Part shown: positions 35,328 through 48,491 of the stretch, piece by piece
How positions within the stretch are numbered: the first letter of the stretch is position 1
Layout: every line of letters starts with the position of its first letter
Origin: Takakia lepidozioides
Lineage: Eukaryota > Streptophyta > Takakiopsida > Takakiales > Takakiaceae
DNA length: 64,000 nt
Direction: 5' to 3'
Assembly: GCA_030704615.1 (NCBI GenBank)
Contig: CM060734.1
Location: 49,368,042 to 49,432,041 of the forward strand
The notes under the pieces: model-generated
Database searches by the model: none
The model's input: only the letters and a program-made list of their open reading frames with translations
Told to the model about the DNA's origin: nothing
Made by a program: the position numbers and the translations under genes

Positions 35328-38300
35328 TCATGGAACCATTCGCTCGAGGAGCTCCATAGCCATGCTCACCTGGCCATGTGCCTCATATAGCTGAATCAAG
35401 GTAGTGTAAATAATGCTGTCAGGCTTACACCCGGCTTTTTCCATACGTCCGAAATACAAAGCGGCCTCCTCCCACTCACCACAGGACCAGCAGGCCCAAA
35501 ATATTGCAGTGTACGCAAATTTGTCGTGAGTAAGATCATACTCAGTAACCATCCTCTCGAAGAGAGAGATAGCTTCTGTCAGCTGTCTTCCTTTTGCATA
35601 CGCACGAAGCAGAGTACAGCACGATTGTGCATTTGCCCTTCAATGCAACAAAACACTGAAACATGTCAGTTATCAAGGTCTTTATTGGGAGCTCACCACC
35701 ATGATGGTCAGCACATCATTCAAAGGAACAACATGAGCATATTATGCCTGTTGTATGTTTTTACTTTACTACTTAGGGCTAAAGCACTGGGGTATAAGGC
35801 ACCCAGTTCCTGTCTCAGAAGTATACAATACAGAAAGAGAGGGGGTATAGCATGCGCAGGGGGTTTGTCCTCACAGAAACCTAGTACTGATCCTCTGTTC
35901 CCTTTCATGCAACCTTTAAATAAAAATATGCGTGAGGAAATAGAAAAACTTTGTACAGCAAAGGGCAGCAGTATACCTGATGCCTCTCTGCAGCATCAAG
36001 TTGAAAGTGGCCTCTGCTTTCTCCCACAGACCTGCGTTGCCGTAGGCTTTCATCAGCGATGTGTAAGTCACCACATTTGGTCTGCAACCCTCCTGCTGCA
36101 TGCTCTCAAACTTTTGCTCTGCTAGCTCCCAATGGCCTACTTTGGCCAGCGCACTTATAGTAGTGCTCCAGGCTACTACATCCAGCTTGTGCCCTATTGT
36201 CTGCAATTTCCTGATGGTGTGAAGGACTTTCTTCCATTGTCCACCCCTTTCATATGCGCTCAGCAGCGAGCACCACACCACCTACTCTGCAACGAAACTG
36301 TCTCATCATCACCTATGTACTCCAACAACTTGGGCTCTATGTATGAAAGCTTAGCTAAGAATAGTATCACAGGGGACTGTGTGGATACTTACCCATGTTC
36401 ATAAGGACATAGGATATGAAATGCATGCACCTGAAGCACTATCCACTGTCTAACTGTAGACAGTCGCAGCAAGTCTGACAGAAATAGAATGCATGCATTG
36501 CCATAGGTCGCCACCTTAGCCCCCATGCCGCATGTGCACGGGTGACCTTAAAGACAAAAAGCCACACAGACATCCATCAGATTTGCAGAATTGAGACAGA
36601 GCTTGTGAGTCCTGGGAACATTATTTTACCGCATTGGGTGCACACCCAGCATCAAGCATAGCCTGAAAAGCCCGCTCAGCATCCTTCCAGTTGCCTTTCT
36701 TCTGGAAAACTTTGATCAGCCCGCCCCAGGATATTACATCGGGTTTGCAGTCACTGGCCTTCATTCGCTCAAGCACTTCGTAGGCAATCTCGGCTTGACC
36801 AGCAGTTGCACACGCACTGATAAGGGTGCTCCATGATATGATATCTGGCATTAGCCCATCATCTTGGATCCACACAAAAGTCCGTAAGGCATCTTCCCAT
36901 TGGCCGGTTTTCTCATAAGCGCTTAGGAGCGCATTGTAGCTAACAACAGTAGCTCGGTACCCATGGTCCACCATCTCTTGAAAGAGCCCATAAGCCTCTC
37001 TGGGTTTTCTGGCACGGGCACATGCCCAAAGCATCTCGGTGTATTCACCTCCCCCGAGCACAAAGCCTTGGGCCTGCATGGCAGACCACACCTTCTAACA
37101 AATAAGCTCTGATTTTCTCTTAATCTGTAAGTGGTGTAAGGATGAATGCATTTTTCCAAATCCAAAAAGCTGTGATCATCCTAGAATAAATGGTTTTCAA
37201 GATGTTCTACAGCAAATCCACCTTGTTTGAATTGGTTAAATAAGACCCCATAAATTGGAAATGCTGTTGTCATAACCTACAAGCCAGTTTGCCTCCACCG
37301 AGAGGCAGTCTGCTGCTAGCCAGCACAGGAATCCATGGGATGGCAACAGCTTTAAGATAACGGCTGACTTCTAGCAGTCACAGCAGCTGCTGGAAGGTGA
37401 GCCGAGATGCTGTACTCTGAGGTTCGGGGCATCCAAGGCCAAAGCAAAGTCACCTTCTTGCATTGGATGAGTGGTTGCTATGTGTTGAGTACTGATAAAG
37501 AATGTAAGCATTGATTCCTACAGGAGATCATGCATGGCCCTTATCAGCCTCAAAGCATCCCATTTGCTAGCTATAACACCAAAATAACATGAAATACCCA
37601 GCCGTAGTCTGGTTATCTCAATTGCTGATCCTACCAGTATCAAGCCATGTATCCCAATGTGTTCAGTATAAGTTATTGCAGTCCCATGCACTAGTGCATA
37701 CAACGTCATACTTTGCAGAAGGAACTGCTAGTTGGATACACTGTCTTGCAGCACTCAGGGCTGTGATGAGGAGAGAGAACTCTCAGCTATAGCAGAGAAA
37801 TAAGAGAACTACAAACCTGCAAACCCATCAAAAATTGACAAGGTTATGCAACACAACTTCCACAAAATAGGACATAGCAACCTACTTGCATTTTGTTGAT
37901 AAAGCCTTGAGCAATATCCCACTGTCCAGCAGCAGTGGTCGCTGAGATTAAGCCAACGAAGGTAATGCGATCAGGATTAATTCCCAATGACTGCATTTCT
38001 ATGAATAGATTCACTGCTGCTGTGCCCGCGCCACTCTGCAAAACAAACAGAATTATAAACCCAGCAGTAACAGCAAATTCTCAACAGGATAAAAAAAGCC
38101 TCAGGGATCGACCATGAGGCATGACAGAGAAGCACAGAGGCACAGACAAACCGAAAAATGTCAGGCAAGCTGCATGCTCTGCATTAGGTGCATTACACAG
38201 GATGGACCCAGACATGCAGAGGATTGAGAACCAACCCTGGCACATGCCACAATGAGGGAATTGAAGGAGAATACAGGCCGATGGATTCCCTGTTGTTCCA

Positions 38301-39476
38301 TCCACTTAAACAAATGCAATGCTTCTGGTAACCTGTGGCAATATCTGCGCCCAACATGATTTCATTCAGTGTATTCTGAATATCTAACAATTGTCATAAA
38401 TGTGCTGTCCACTCACCTAAACAGAATTTCTGTGATGTGCAGTAATCATAATGGATACACTTTTCTTACTGGATTAAATTGTCTTAATTTAAGCACACAC
38501 TAATCCATACAAAGCATTCAAATTGAGCCCCTCAATGAACAGCCTGCCTTGTTGTCGGCTCTGATTGTGCTACAGGTCACAAAAACATTTGCTGTTAGTA
38601 TCCCAAGCTTGTTGAATCAAAACACACACTCATAGATGGCTGATGCTAATCACATGCACAGATCCGCCTCCAAAAGAAATAAGCACTGAATCGACAAAAT
38701 CTATGAAACCTTGAAGAGCCTCACCCAAAGATGGCAATAAGAGTCGTGCAAACATGTGCGTTGGGGTGAATCCCTGCTGCCCGAAATGCCTGAAAGACAC
38801 GCAGTGCCCCAACACAGTTCTCCAATTGCCCTAGTTGCCACAGAAGAACATTCATTGATCGAACCTCCACCCTCAGGCCTGTCTCGTTCACTACTCCCAT
38901 GATAGCACTTACTTGTAAATTATCAGTCGTGACTCTCGTTGCAACAGCTTTTGCCAAAGTATGCAATAGGTCATCTGGGCGTCTCTTCTTCTCCCACCTC
39001 TTGACCTCAGGAGGTATACTAGTTTCTGCTATTTGCGAAAGGGGAGGTAGCTCTTCCGACCGAGCCGAGGCCTCCCAAACTATTCCGTAGTTTCCAACTG
39101 GCGTCCAATCCTCGTCCACATTCCTAGTCCTTCTCTCTGCTCCATGCAAAAGCTCCTCACCAAGCTCAGTTACAATGTTGTTACTTGGAGAGACTTGTCC
39201 CACTTTTGCGCGTCTCTCCGTAGATGTTTCCCTCACCTTCAAGTCCGTCGCATTCAACCCACCTTTCGTGAAACAGGACCGCCGAAAATATCCAGCCACC
39301 CCCACAGAATTCTTGACATGCGTAAAATTTCTAATGAATCTGTCAGCTGAAAAAACTTGCGCGTTTCTACCACCACCACCTGCAGAAGAAGCATAAGCTT
39401 TTGACATGAATGCAAGCCCTTCTTCGCTAAAACAAGTGGACCCACAAGGCAATGAAGCCCCTCGAATGACCTCCAT
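35328..39476 (-). CDS. P-class pentatricopeptide repeat (PPR) protein
   Basis: Six exons with matching phases: 39476-38725, 38344-38236, 38035-37886, 37094-36630, 36281-35977 and 35637-35328, giving 696 residues. The first 200 residues are non-repetitive and probably hold an organelle-targeting sequence. About 13 tandem PPR motifs of 35 residues fill roughly 215-690, for example VSYNALLSAYEKTGQWEDAL, VVWCSLLSAYERGGQWKKVL and VVTYTSLMKAYGNAGLWEKA. There is no E, DYW or SMR domain, so it is the P class, whose members bind organellar RNA for stabilisation, splicing or translation. The target RNA cannot be told. The exon 2 acceptor was placed so that the repeat keeps its 35-residue length. Five introns is high for a PPR gene of a seed plant and more usual in seed-free lineages. 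The start ATG follows an in-frame GTG that was not used. Confidence 0.93.
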
Positions 39477-41204
39477 TTTGCTGGCCAGAACTACCTCCTT
39501 CCCCTGCTTCACAAAGACACATCTTTGCGGGTTTTACATCGCTAAGAATTACACCTCCACACCTGTGTTTCCAATCCAACCTATGCCCAATTCTCAGTCT
39601 CATATAATCATTCAGGCCTGTCCTTGCCTGTACACCTACTCTCCTTCATCTTGTCGACCGCACACACACACACACACGCTCTCTCTCTGTCTCTCTCTCT
39701 CTCACTCTGTAACCCGAGTATCTTCGTCTCTTGTGTCTTGAGACGATTCTGGATTGAGGGTAAGTATTAGAGAATGTTGTGAGGTGGCTGGCATCCAGCC
39801 GCCTGCCACCTTCTTCAATGCTCGCCCACGTTTGAAAAATTAGGAAATAGGTCAGCTCGTTCAGACGACGACGATGTCAGGAAAGAAGACCGACCTTAGG
39901 AGAGTGTAAGATGAAATATACTGCATTGCTCTCGGCCAAAATTACAATAGACTCTACAGTCAATCATCTGTGGGCCTTTTGGAACCTTCTCTTCAACGTC
40001 ACATTTCTCTGGGTTGACTGTACTTGTATTGTGGTAATATTGAGCTACTTTCTCGATTCCCTTCCTGTCTCAGGTCTTGTCTTGTCTCTCAAAACCCTGA
40101 GCTCTATCTCCCTATGAGCTTCCTGTTCTCATGTATAAAAATGCTGGAGAATTAGAAGGAAAACAATCAAGGTAAGCTTACTTCCTTTGCAGGGCTTTCT
40201 GCAGACTACATTTGGTTTATATGTGTGTGGAGAGAGCCTACTTATCTTCAACAGTGTGTGAACATTAGATTACTAGAGGACAACACTTTCGACAGCCAAT
40301 GCATACTTTCCATGCAACTTGTCGCTCTTATCTACCAACCTTGGATAGATCTACGGATAACTGGAGTATCTTCTCTCTCTCACATCCCTTCAATCGTTTT
40401 TCAAGCAGTAGCATCAGAAATCCATCAAGTCCTGTCTCTCCCACTTCAAGAGGTGAGAGTATTGTTGCACTTTTCAGAGATCCACTTCTCTCCAAAGTTC
40501 ACATACACTGCCTTAAATCCACAATTCAGATAAAGTTGCAAAAACACCTTGCACATACGACAAACCCTCAAAAAACAACAGCTGGTAATGACAAGGAGTA
40601 GCAGCATGCTTGCAGATAGATAGGGGCCAATCTTTATGGTACAATAGTATCACATAAGGGCAGGCATTTACCTGACATAAAAATGGAGGGGAAGGAACAA
40701 CGGACATAATGATGTAAACCCTCCAAAGAATTAAGATAATATACTCTGAGTGCTGCGCGATGAGAGACCCCCGTGACTCATCTCACCTATACTAAGTGAC
40801 ACTGATTTTCTAGTTGAAATGCTTTACAAAGGAAGGTGATCTCACATACTGGCTTCCTTGCTAGTCTGTAGTACTGAAACTTTCAAACTTCCAGGAAAAG
40901 TTGAAGAACCTTTGATGTAGACTGACAGTAACAACGCCAAGCTGACATAGGAGACCACGTGAGTAAATGCATAAAGTACACAACATCTTGGTGGTTCAGC
41001 CACAAAATGAGAAACATTATCAATGGTCAAGCTTCGGTCATGGGCCAATCCTGGTGGACCCAATGTCATATGTGTGAGCCTCATGGCGATCAGTCTTCCA
41101 GTCATACCCACTATTTTGCTGAAATCCACTCCTTTCCTTCTCTGACACTCCTGTTGAATGGGAGAGCATTGCAAGACCCTTGGGTGCTTGCTCGCCCAAC
41201 GGCG
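39477..41204. other. Intergenic between PPR 5' end and HK5 3' end
   Basis: It holds an (AC)n run at 39661-39677 and CT-rich tracts at 39680-39706, probably within the PPR promoter or leader. No gene is supported in 39800-41200. Confidence 0.5.
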
Positions 41205-44200
41205 CTACACCTGACGCTCATGTAGAGGGAGGCAAGGAATGAACTGCTTCAACACCTGCTCGAGTTTCTGAAAAGTCACAGGCTTCGCAATGAAGGAGTC
41301 CATGCCATGTGTATAGCACTCCACCATGTTATCTGCCAGTGCATTGGCTGTCATCTGCTTCGTACCACACTGACTGGTTAGACACTGAACGGTAGCCTAG
41401 AACTATGTTACCTGTTTGGCTCCTAGCAACTAGCAGTCCACTTTGCTTCATCCGTTCTGCGGAAATTTCATCATGGAGGGCATGGGGAACATGCATGACT
41501 TGGCTTAGTGCTCACACTGAACACTACCAAAAACCACAAATCAGGCAAAGGGCATTATCCTGTGAAAGAATTACCGCAATAATGGGAGTTCTCCGCTTCA
41601 ATGAAGCTCTTGAAGACGATGTGTCTGGAAGTCGCACAGCAGGTGGAAATTCACTAAAGCTACAATTGTCCATTGTCTTTGTGTCTGCCTCATTAGTGTC
41701 AGCCCACAAACCTGTCTCTTCAAATTTCCGAATACGTCGTGTTGCCTCTAGCCCATCCATCACTGGCATACACACATCCTGCATTCCCCAGTGCAACATC
41801 AACCCCACGCTATTCTGCCATTGTGAAAATTCAATAAACGTCAATCACATTGACATCCACAAGTGATCTTACATCACCAACTGTGGCCAAGTCTACACCG
41901 TAAAGGCCCAGGGAAGACACAGCTCATCACTGACTTCAAAAACCTCCCTTGTGCTGTTTTGAGGTCGACAAACCCTATGAGGGCAAAATATAGACTGACA
42001 CCAAATCCTTGATTCTGCTTGCTTTCAATGGTTAGTACCTAAACCATTCGTTATCTTACAACATGGGGGAGGACATCTTGGATGACCTCAAGGGTCTACC
42101 TACTCTCGGCACTAGACTGAAATTTAAACTCAGGGCAGGAAGCCTACCTTTGAACAGCAAACAGAAGCAGAGAGGAAAGGGAGAGTGCAAGTGCCCCTTG
42201 TGTGGGCAATCTGAAGACAGTATTCATTTTCTGATACACTGTCCGGGGTTCTCTCACCAAAGAGACGCTCTCTTCAAATCTATCAAGGGAATTGTGCCTG
42301 TACCCCTGTTTACCTCTCAGGCCCTCCTGAGGCCTAGTTTTTGGGCAAATCACACACAGCAGATTGATGCTTGTGTGAAGGGATTTCTAGAGGATATCTG
42401 GCAAACCCGGATTAATTCTATATATGAAGGTAAGTCTTACTACCAACGTCAGCCCCTGACAGAGGTAGGTTCTGTCCCTTTTGTTCCCGCTCAAACTGGG
42501 CGCGGGGTCAATGGCCACAAGGCTACGGCAAACAACGTCTTATGAGTACAATCTTTATCTTACAACAATCAAACTACTTCAGGGGACACCAAAATAGTGA
42601 GAACATGAAAGCCCAATGCTAACTTACCATCAAAATGAGATCATAGGTACTTCTCTGAAGTGCCTGGACCGCCTCGGCTCCATTGCTCACGACCTCCAGA
42701 GTGTGCCCCAGCCGTTTTAGCATTGACTGTGCGACCATCACATTGACCTTATTGTCTTCTGCAAGTAAAATCCTGGAAGGTCTCTGCTGTCTGGAGCGTT
42801 GTGGGGAGGCTACGGGTGCAGGCGGCCTCCCCACAAAGTGCATCTTTCCTCCCTTTTTTGATGGGCCAGGCCCAGGAAGAGAATGAGCCTGTGCTTGCCA
42901 TGACTGTGATACAAAACCTGGTTGCATCACACTTCTATTCACCAGTGGTCCTGGTGACTGGCATTGGGATAGAGAAAGACCAGGAAGGTAGCCCCCCTTT
43001 GTGTGTGTAGAGTCTGCTTGGGAACCACCACTGGCAGCCGAGTTTCTAAGCCTGTAACTGTCTTGTGTTTTCAAGCTGACTGCCCTTGATTTAGTGGGAG
43101 CAGCCACCGCATAGTCTTTAGTGCCATATCTCAAGCTGGTAAGCCCATGGTCCCTACTGACAGAGGAAAAGGGAGAGGTGCTCATGTTGGTAGAAAGGAT
43201 GCTCTGGTCTATATCAGACAAATTTACCCCAATCCCATGTGCCAATGGGGACCTCGACTTGGGCATAGCTGATCCTGTCAAGGTGGCCACTGCCGATGAG
43301 TTTCCTTTAAAATTGGGGTTGAAGAGAGGTTGGACTGTGGAAGTATTTGAAGAGCTTGATGAACCCGTGACAGTTGACGTGAAATGGAAGTAGTCAAACT
43401 TCTTGTAAGCAAGGTGCTCATGACCTTTATCCATGGTGACTTCTTGCTCATCTGACAGCATGCGGTACACTTCATCACTCTGTGGTCCAGTGCTTGCCTT
43501 ATCCTTTACAACTTGAAGTGGTAATTTGAACGTGAATGTCGACCCCACATTCTCTTTGCTGGCGACGGTTAGGGTTCCACCCATTAACTCAACCTACATC
43601 TCAAAACCACAAGGCTCAGTCATATAACCATCACAAAGTAGTCTGGCTCCTATGACATACAAGCAGAGTTAGAACCAAGAAAGCCAAATTGGTAACCCGT
43701 CTCTTTCACTCTCTGTACAACGAGCCAAGCCATAGCTGCCTCCTGTACAGTAGATTTCATCCAATGCAAAGAGCTTTGGCACGTCCATACGAGACCTAGG
43801 GCCGATGGCAACTTGTATATCCCAACAGGTCTGAAATTGCAAGGCTTGCTGTAACGACAGCACGATATAGCTTACAGCTATATTCTTTCTTTCTTTCTTT
43901 CTTTCTTTCTAAACCCCCAATTCCCCTGCCCTGGTACCAAGCAAGAAAAGCACAGAGGATCTCTATATCCAGTGAGGACTCACCAATTGTTTACAGATAG
44001 CTAAGCCCAGGCCTGTGCCACCATACTGGCGGGCATGCGTTGTGCTGACCTGTGTGTACTTTTCAAACAAGGACGGCAGTGCCGCTTCTGCAATATATCA
44101 CACAGAAATATCCCCATCAGATTTGGTGTTTGCTGCAGAAAAGAGGACCACAAATCAAATGAGTGCCACAGTGCTCTATGTAGTTCCATTCATACCAGCC

Positions 44201-47200
44201 AGGTCAGCTACTATACAACAACTTTGATCTTCTCACATAACATTGAGATACACTTAGAGCCTTCTATTCAGAAAAGAGGGGGTAAAGATATCACTCGAGT
44301 ATAGCTGGACTAAGAGAGGACTACGGAAGCACACAACAAACAGGGGGACATATTCATACCTGGAATACCAATCCCAGTATCACAGATATCACAGTGAAGC
44401 CAGATGGTTTCTGCTTCTTCATCATGACTGCTTAGCGAGTCCCCATCAGACCCTTCACTCATTAGCCCTTGAGAGGAAGTCCGTTGGTTCATGTATCTTG
44501 CAAATTCCTCACCCTTTGTAGGAGAGAATTGGCAACTCTGACAACTTTCAGCAGTCTCACTCACATCAGGGCCTCCATCTACTAGCCTCAACACTGTTGC
44601 AGGTTGCACGACCCTCACTTGGGGGAGGTGTAACCTTGAGGGAAAGGGGAAAGGAGGAGCACTTGGAACAGCTCCCATACCTAAGTCTTCCAGCTGATCA
44701 TTTCCAAGTTGCCTTTGGCCCGAAAGAGAGGGTGGGGTTGAGGATCTGGACAATGAACTATCTTGAGCTTCAAGGTCTGCTGACAGTGGATGCCTGGAAG
44801 ACTGAGAGGCTGCTGCCCATTCCTCTTGGGAGGAGTGGGTTTGTTCAACTCCTGTACCTTCTGTTGTTAAGTTTGGAGAGCTTTCCACCCGCAAAATTAT
44901 TCCAACACCCCCCTCATGGGTAAACTTAAGGGCATTGCTGTCCCAATCAAAACCGCAAACAAAGTGAACGTCAGTCACTCTCTACCACTGTATATATGGT
45001 ATAAAAAATAAACCAATGAGAATGATATGACATGATATGAGCAATATGATATCGAATTGCACAAACCATGGTAGTACCTGACTAGATTGGTGAAAACCTG
45101 CCGGATCCTCAGTATGTCCCCAATGACCTGCAAAACAACTCCAGGAGGGTCACAGACAGCACTTTCAACCCCAAAATAAATGGCAGAGAAAGATTGTCCT
45201 TGTCAACAAGCCACAACTGAAATTTCAAACGAGCAACTTAAAGGAAGATGAAATTGCATCAAGAGCACATCGCCATAGAAATTCGTAGTCAGGTGAATTG
45301 GTAAAATCGACCCCTGAATAAAAATACAAGTACTTACCTCAAGTGGCACATCATCGGTAATAACTCCTTCTAAGATCAGGTGTTTGTCTTGCACAGAAGC
45401 CAAAGCCATTTGTAACACATGCTTGACCACCTCCCTGGGTCTGAACTTCTTCGCCTCAAGTTTCATAGCACCTGCCACCCAAGCTCATGTCCTCAGGAAA
45501 GATAAAAGTAACCTAACACCATTGAAAATTTCCTCTCAAACCCTCAAGAGTAACGATGACTCTCTCTCTCTCAAACCCTCGAGTCAATAATTTCAAACTT
45601 TGCTTGCCCCACCTGATTCAACTTTTGAGAGGTCAAGAATGTCATTGATAAGCTGCAGGACAAGGTCACCCGAAGATACCATCACCTCCACAACCTGTCG
45701 TTGCTCAGGGTCCAGGGGTGTAGTCGCCAAGACCTCTGCCATACTCACTACACCCGACAATGGTGATCGTATCTCGTGTGACATTGTTGCTAAAATCTGC
45801 TTAGCCCTCATTGTTTCCTCTGCAAGAAAATTCCAACCAATCACACCAGACTTCATCTCAAAAAGTCACCTCTGCTGACTGTTGCCGACAGAGACATCAC
45901 CCTCTTTGGACCCCCGTTACACCAAAAGTGACCCTTGGGAGACACCTGGAGGCCGGGTCACAATGCAATCGCATATCTGCACCTTCTGCAGAGGAAAGGC
46001 AAATATAGTTCCTTTCGGAATATTGTTTCGTTTGCAAGTTCGTGCCATAATCCTTTTGAACCTATTTGAAACCAGGGTAAACACTTGCCTGTAATATGAA
46101 TCGTCTTGTGCAGCTCCGACTCCATAGCTTTCTGTACTGCCACATCCTCTCTCAGACGAGCCAGCTTTTCTCTTTTATCCACCTGCCAAAATGTCCATGT
46201 ATCTAGTTCAAACTTGTGCAAAAATATCTGCATTTCTGCCCCTTCTCTTGGACCGTGGCACCGGAAGTGCAACCATTCACATTGCCAACTTCGTCATTGA
46301 AACGACCTCTAGCAGCAGGGCTGAAAGCAAACTTGTACTTTCTAGTATGCGGTCAGTCCACCACATCAAATGATACTCAATCCACTCTAACTGGATTGTC
46401 AACAGCAGTCTGCAAGATCACCTTTGTGGGGTTTCAGCCCCACAAACAGCTCTGTGAGGTTAAGTACCTCGCGAGGCCTGTGCCTCATCACCAATGCTTA
46501 CACGATGAGTACATCTCTCACCCTTTTGAGTATTTTCTGAAGCGGTTTTTTGTTTTTAATGTTTCTTCTTTCTCTCTACACCCATGGACATATTTGTTTT
46601 TTCTTCTTCCGTCTTTATTCATTCCTATTCCTGTTGTGCACTTTGGCTCTTCAGGCCTCCCGCAGATGTAGTTCCTTCTCTAAACGTAATAAGCTACCAA
46701 CGTCAGCCCCTGACAGAGGTAGGTTTTTGTTCCCGCTCAAACTGGGCGCGGGGTCAATGGCCACAAGGCTACGGCAAACAACGTCTTCTGAGTACAATCT
46801 AAACGTAATAAGCTTTCTTTTGCTAACCAATTCTGCACACCAAAAGTGAGGTTTATGGCCACAATGCTACAGCAAGCTAAAGCGCACATTCCATTCTCCA
46901 CAACAGAAACTTACATAGCTTAGGTTCGAAGTAAAGAAATTGACCTAAAATTGACCCAGAAGTTTGGATGCCTGAAATTATTGCCTTCTCCTTCAATCAC
47001 AAAGTGGTATACCTGTTCCGTGACATCTGTGGCAACGTAGTTGAGACCTATGGTCGCTCCAGATGTGCTAAACACTGGCTCCACAGCAATCAAGAAAGTC
47101 TTCACACCAAAGAGGTTGGTCTCAAAATGGATTTCGCGTTTCTCAGGCCAACCAGTACGTAAAACACTGCGTTTGAATTCCATGAGTTCTGGCACACCCA

Positions 47201-48491
47201 TACCCTGGTATATCTCAATGTCTGTCTTGCCTATGACTTCCTGCAAAATGTGAACACATTACCTGGTCAACCTCGCCTAAAGACTGAAAACCGTTTGAGA
47301 CAGTCAGTCAAACCATACTAGAACTGGGTGTAACACACTACTCATATAACAAATCAATTAACCAAGCTGGTGAACTAGCTTATGACCATGCCAGGAAATC
47401 AGGGTGAACGATATCCAGTCCATTCGTGATAAACTGTGGAATGGGAAGGCCATCGTTGAGCATAGATGCTAAAGGTAGGAATGTGCGTGCAGAAGGTGCA
47501 GGAGAGACGTAGTAACTGGATAAGACAGACAGAAGTGGGAAATAGGACCTAAGTACAAATATTTGGCATGGGCTGCAGGCTTGGGTGGTTTTGCAAACCT
47601 CTTCTCTCAGAGTTGGAAAGGCATTATAGATGAAACGATAACGCAAGTCCTTGTCCTGCATGACCACAGCAATCACTTCAGTTGAGCAAAAATGTCCCCT
47701 TTGTGCCATCTTACGCATGCATAGACAGTGCACTTAGCCCCATACCAAAGAGGGTGAGACCTTGCATCATTGTTGACGAGTGAAAAACATCCTTTAGAAG
47801 AGCATACCTGGTGAGCTACAATAACTGGCGACTTTCTTAGAGAGAAACGCAGAAAGTTATCCAAACGCGCCACCTGTTTCCGCAAATCCTCCAAATATTG
47901 CTGTTCCGGCAAGGTCTCAGAGGTTTCCTGTAGCTTTTTATCTAGAGCCTCCTCCCTGAGCATGCTTTCTGACAAAAGCTTCTCCAGCATCCTTGCTTTC
48001 TCACGCCAATACTCTGCTGGATAATCTCCTTCAATTTCTGACATACTACTAACACTCCCTAGCACCGAGCTCCATGAACTAGATCTTTCTTCACAGAAAA
48101 ATCCTTCAATAGAGCGAGGTGCGTTGTCATCATCCACATCAGGAGGGAAGACGGAATACGGAATATGCTCTTCCAAAATCTGCCTTTGCCTTTGCTCTGC
48201 CTCTAACCTCTGTTGGTTCAAGGTGTCTAGTTGCTTCCTGAGAAGGCTCACAGCATTTGCCTGCCTATCCTCCCAGAGCTTGGCCAATGATGCCTGGTAG
48301 GTGACCCCTGACTGGCTTGAGTGCAAGAGTTCTTCAAAGTGCGCAGAATCAGCAAAAGTGTTCTCCTTTTGAAGAAGCTGCCCATCCATCTCAGGCCCCT
48401 GTGTGTTAAGATTATGATGCCGCCGGTCAGTGTGGACCAAGGCCTGTAAACTCCCAGGCCACATTGATGGGATCACTTTTTCATCCACCAT
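41205..48491 (-). CDS. HK5: Hybrid histidine kinase, AHK5/CKI2 type
   Basis: Twelve exons, all phases closing: 48491-47808, 47655-47599, 47240-47013, 46182-46089, 45819-45613, 45471-45338, 45127-45078, 44937-44360, 44087-43984, 43593-42628, 41778-41575 and 41354-41205, giving 1151 residues. An N-terminal coiled coil precedes a PAS-like region (about 225-325: [20 protein letters not shown]). The kinase core has the phosphoacceptor His at about 369 ([11 protein letters not shown]), N box [15 protein letters not shown]1 DTGIGIP and G2 GGTGLGLAI. The receiver carries phosphoacceptor Asp at about 1035 ([13 protein letters not shown]) and Lys near 1126 ([11 protein letters not shown]). There is no transmembrane segment, as in AHK5, a cytoplasmic sensor known in Arabidopsis for H2O2-linked stomatal responses and root growth. 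The exon 4 donor is GC. The protein is about 230 residues longer than AHK5, largely because of a Ser-rich insert between the N and G1 boxes. Confidence 0.96.
42064..42554 (+). mobile_element. 5'-truncated LINE with zf-RVT domain, 491 bp
   Basis: It is flanked by a perfect 13-bp target duplication, TTATCTTACAACA (42051-42063 and 42555-42567). The open frame up to 42545 encodes the C-terminus of LINE ORF2, including the zinc finger [20 protein letters not shown]. It sits antisense in intron 10 of the HK5 gene. The open frame and intact duplication suggest a fairly recent insertion. It serves as reference for the other family A pieces. Confidence 0.92.
43883..43910. repeat. (TTCT)n microsatellite in HK5 intron 9
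   Basis: Seven TTCT units just downstream of the exon 9 donor region of HK5, inside intron 9. Confidence 0.9.
46540..46680 (+). mobile_element. Possible LINE family B 3' fragment
   Basis: A T/C-rich stretch with words shared with the family B tails (GTTTCTTCTTTC, CTCCCGCAGATG). It lies antisense in HK5 intron 3, directly before the small LINE A insertion. The assignment is tentative. Confidence 0.3.
46696..46797 (+). mobile_element. 102-bp LINE family A insertion with 17-bp duplication
   Basis: Only the last 102 bases of the family A element were inserted. It is bracketed by TCTAAACGTAATAAGCT at 46679-46695 and 46798-46814, a perfect target duplication. The body matches 42440-42550 with a short internal deletion. 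Located antisense in intron 3 of HK5. Confidence 0.92.
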
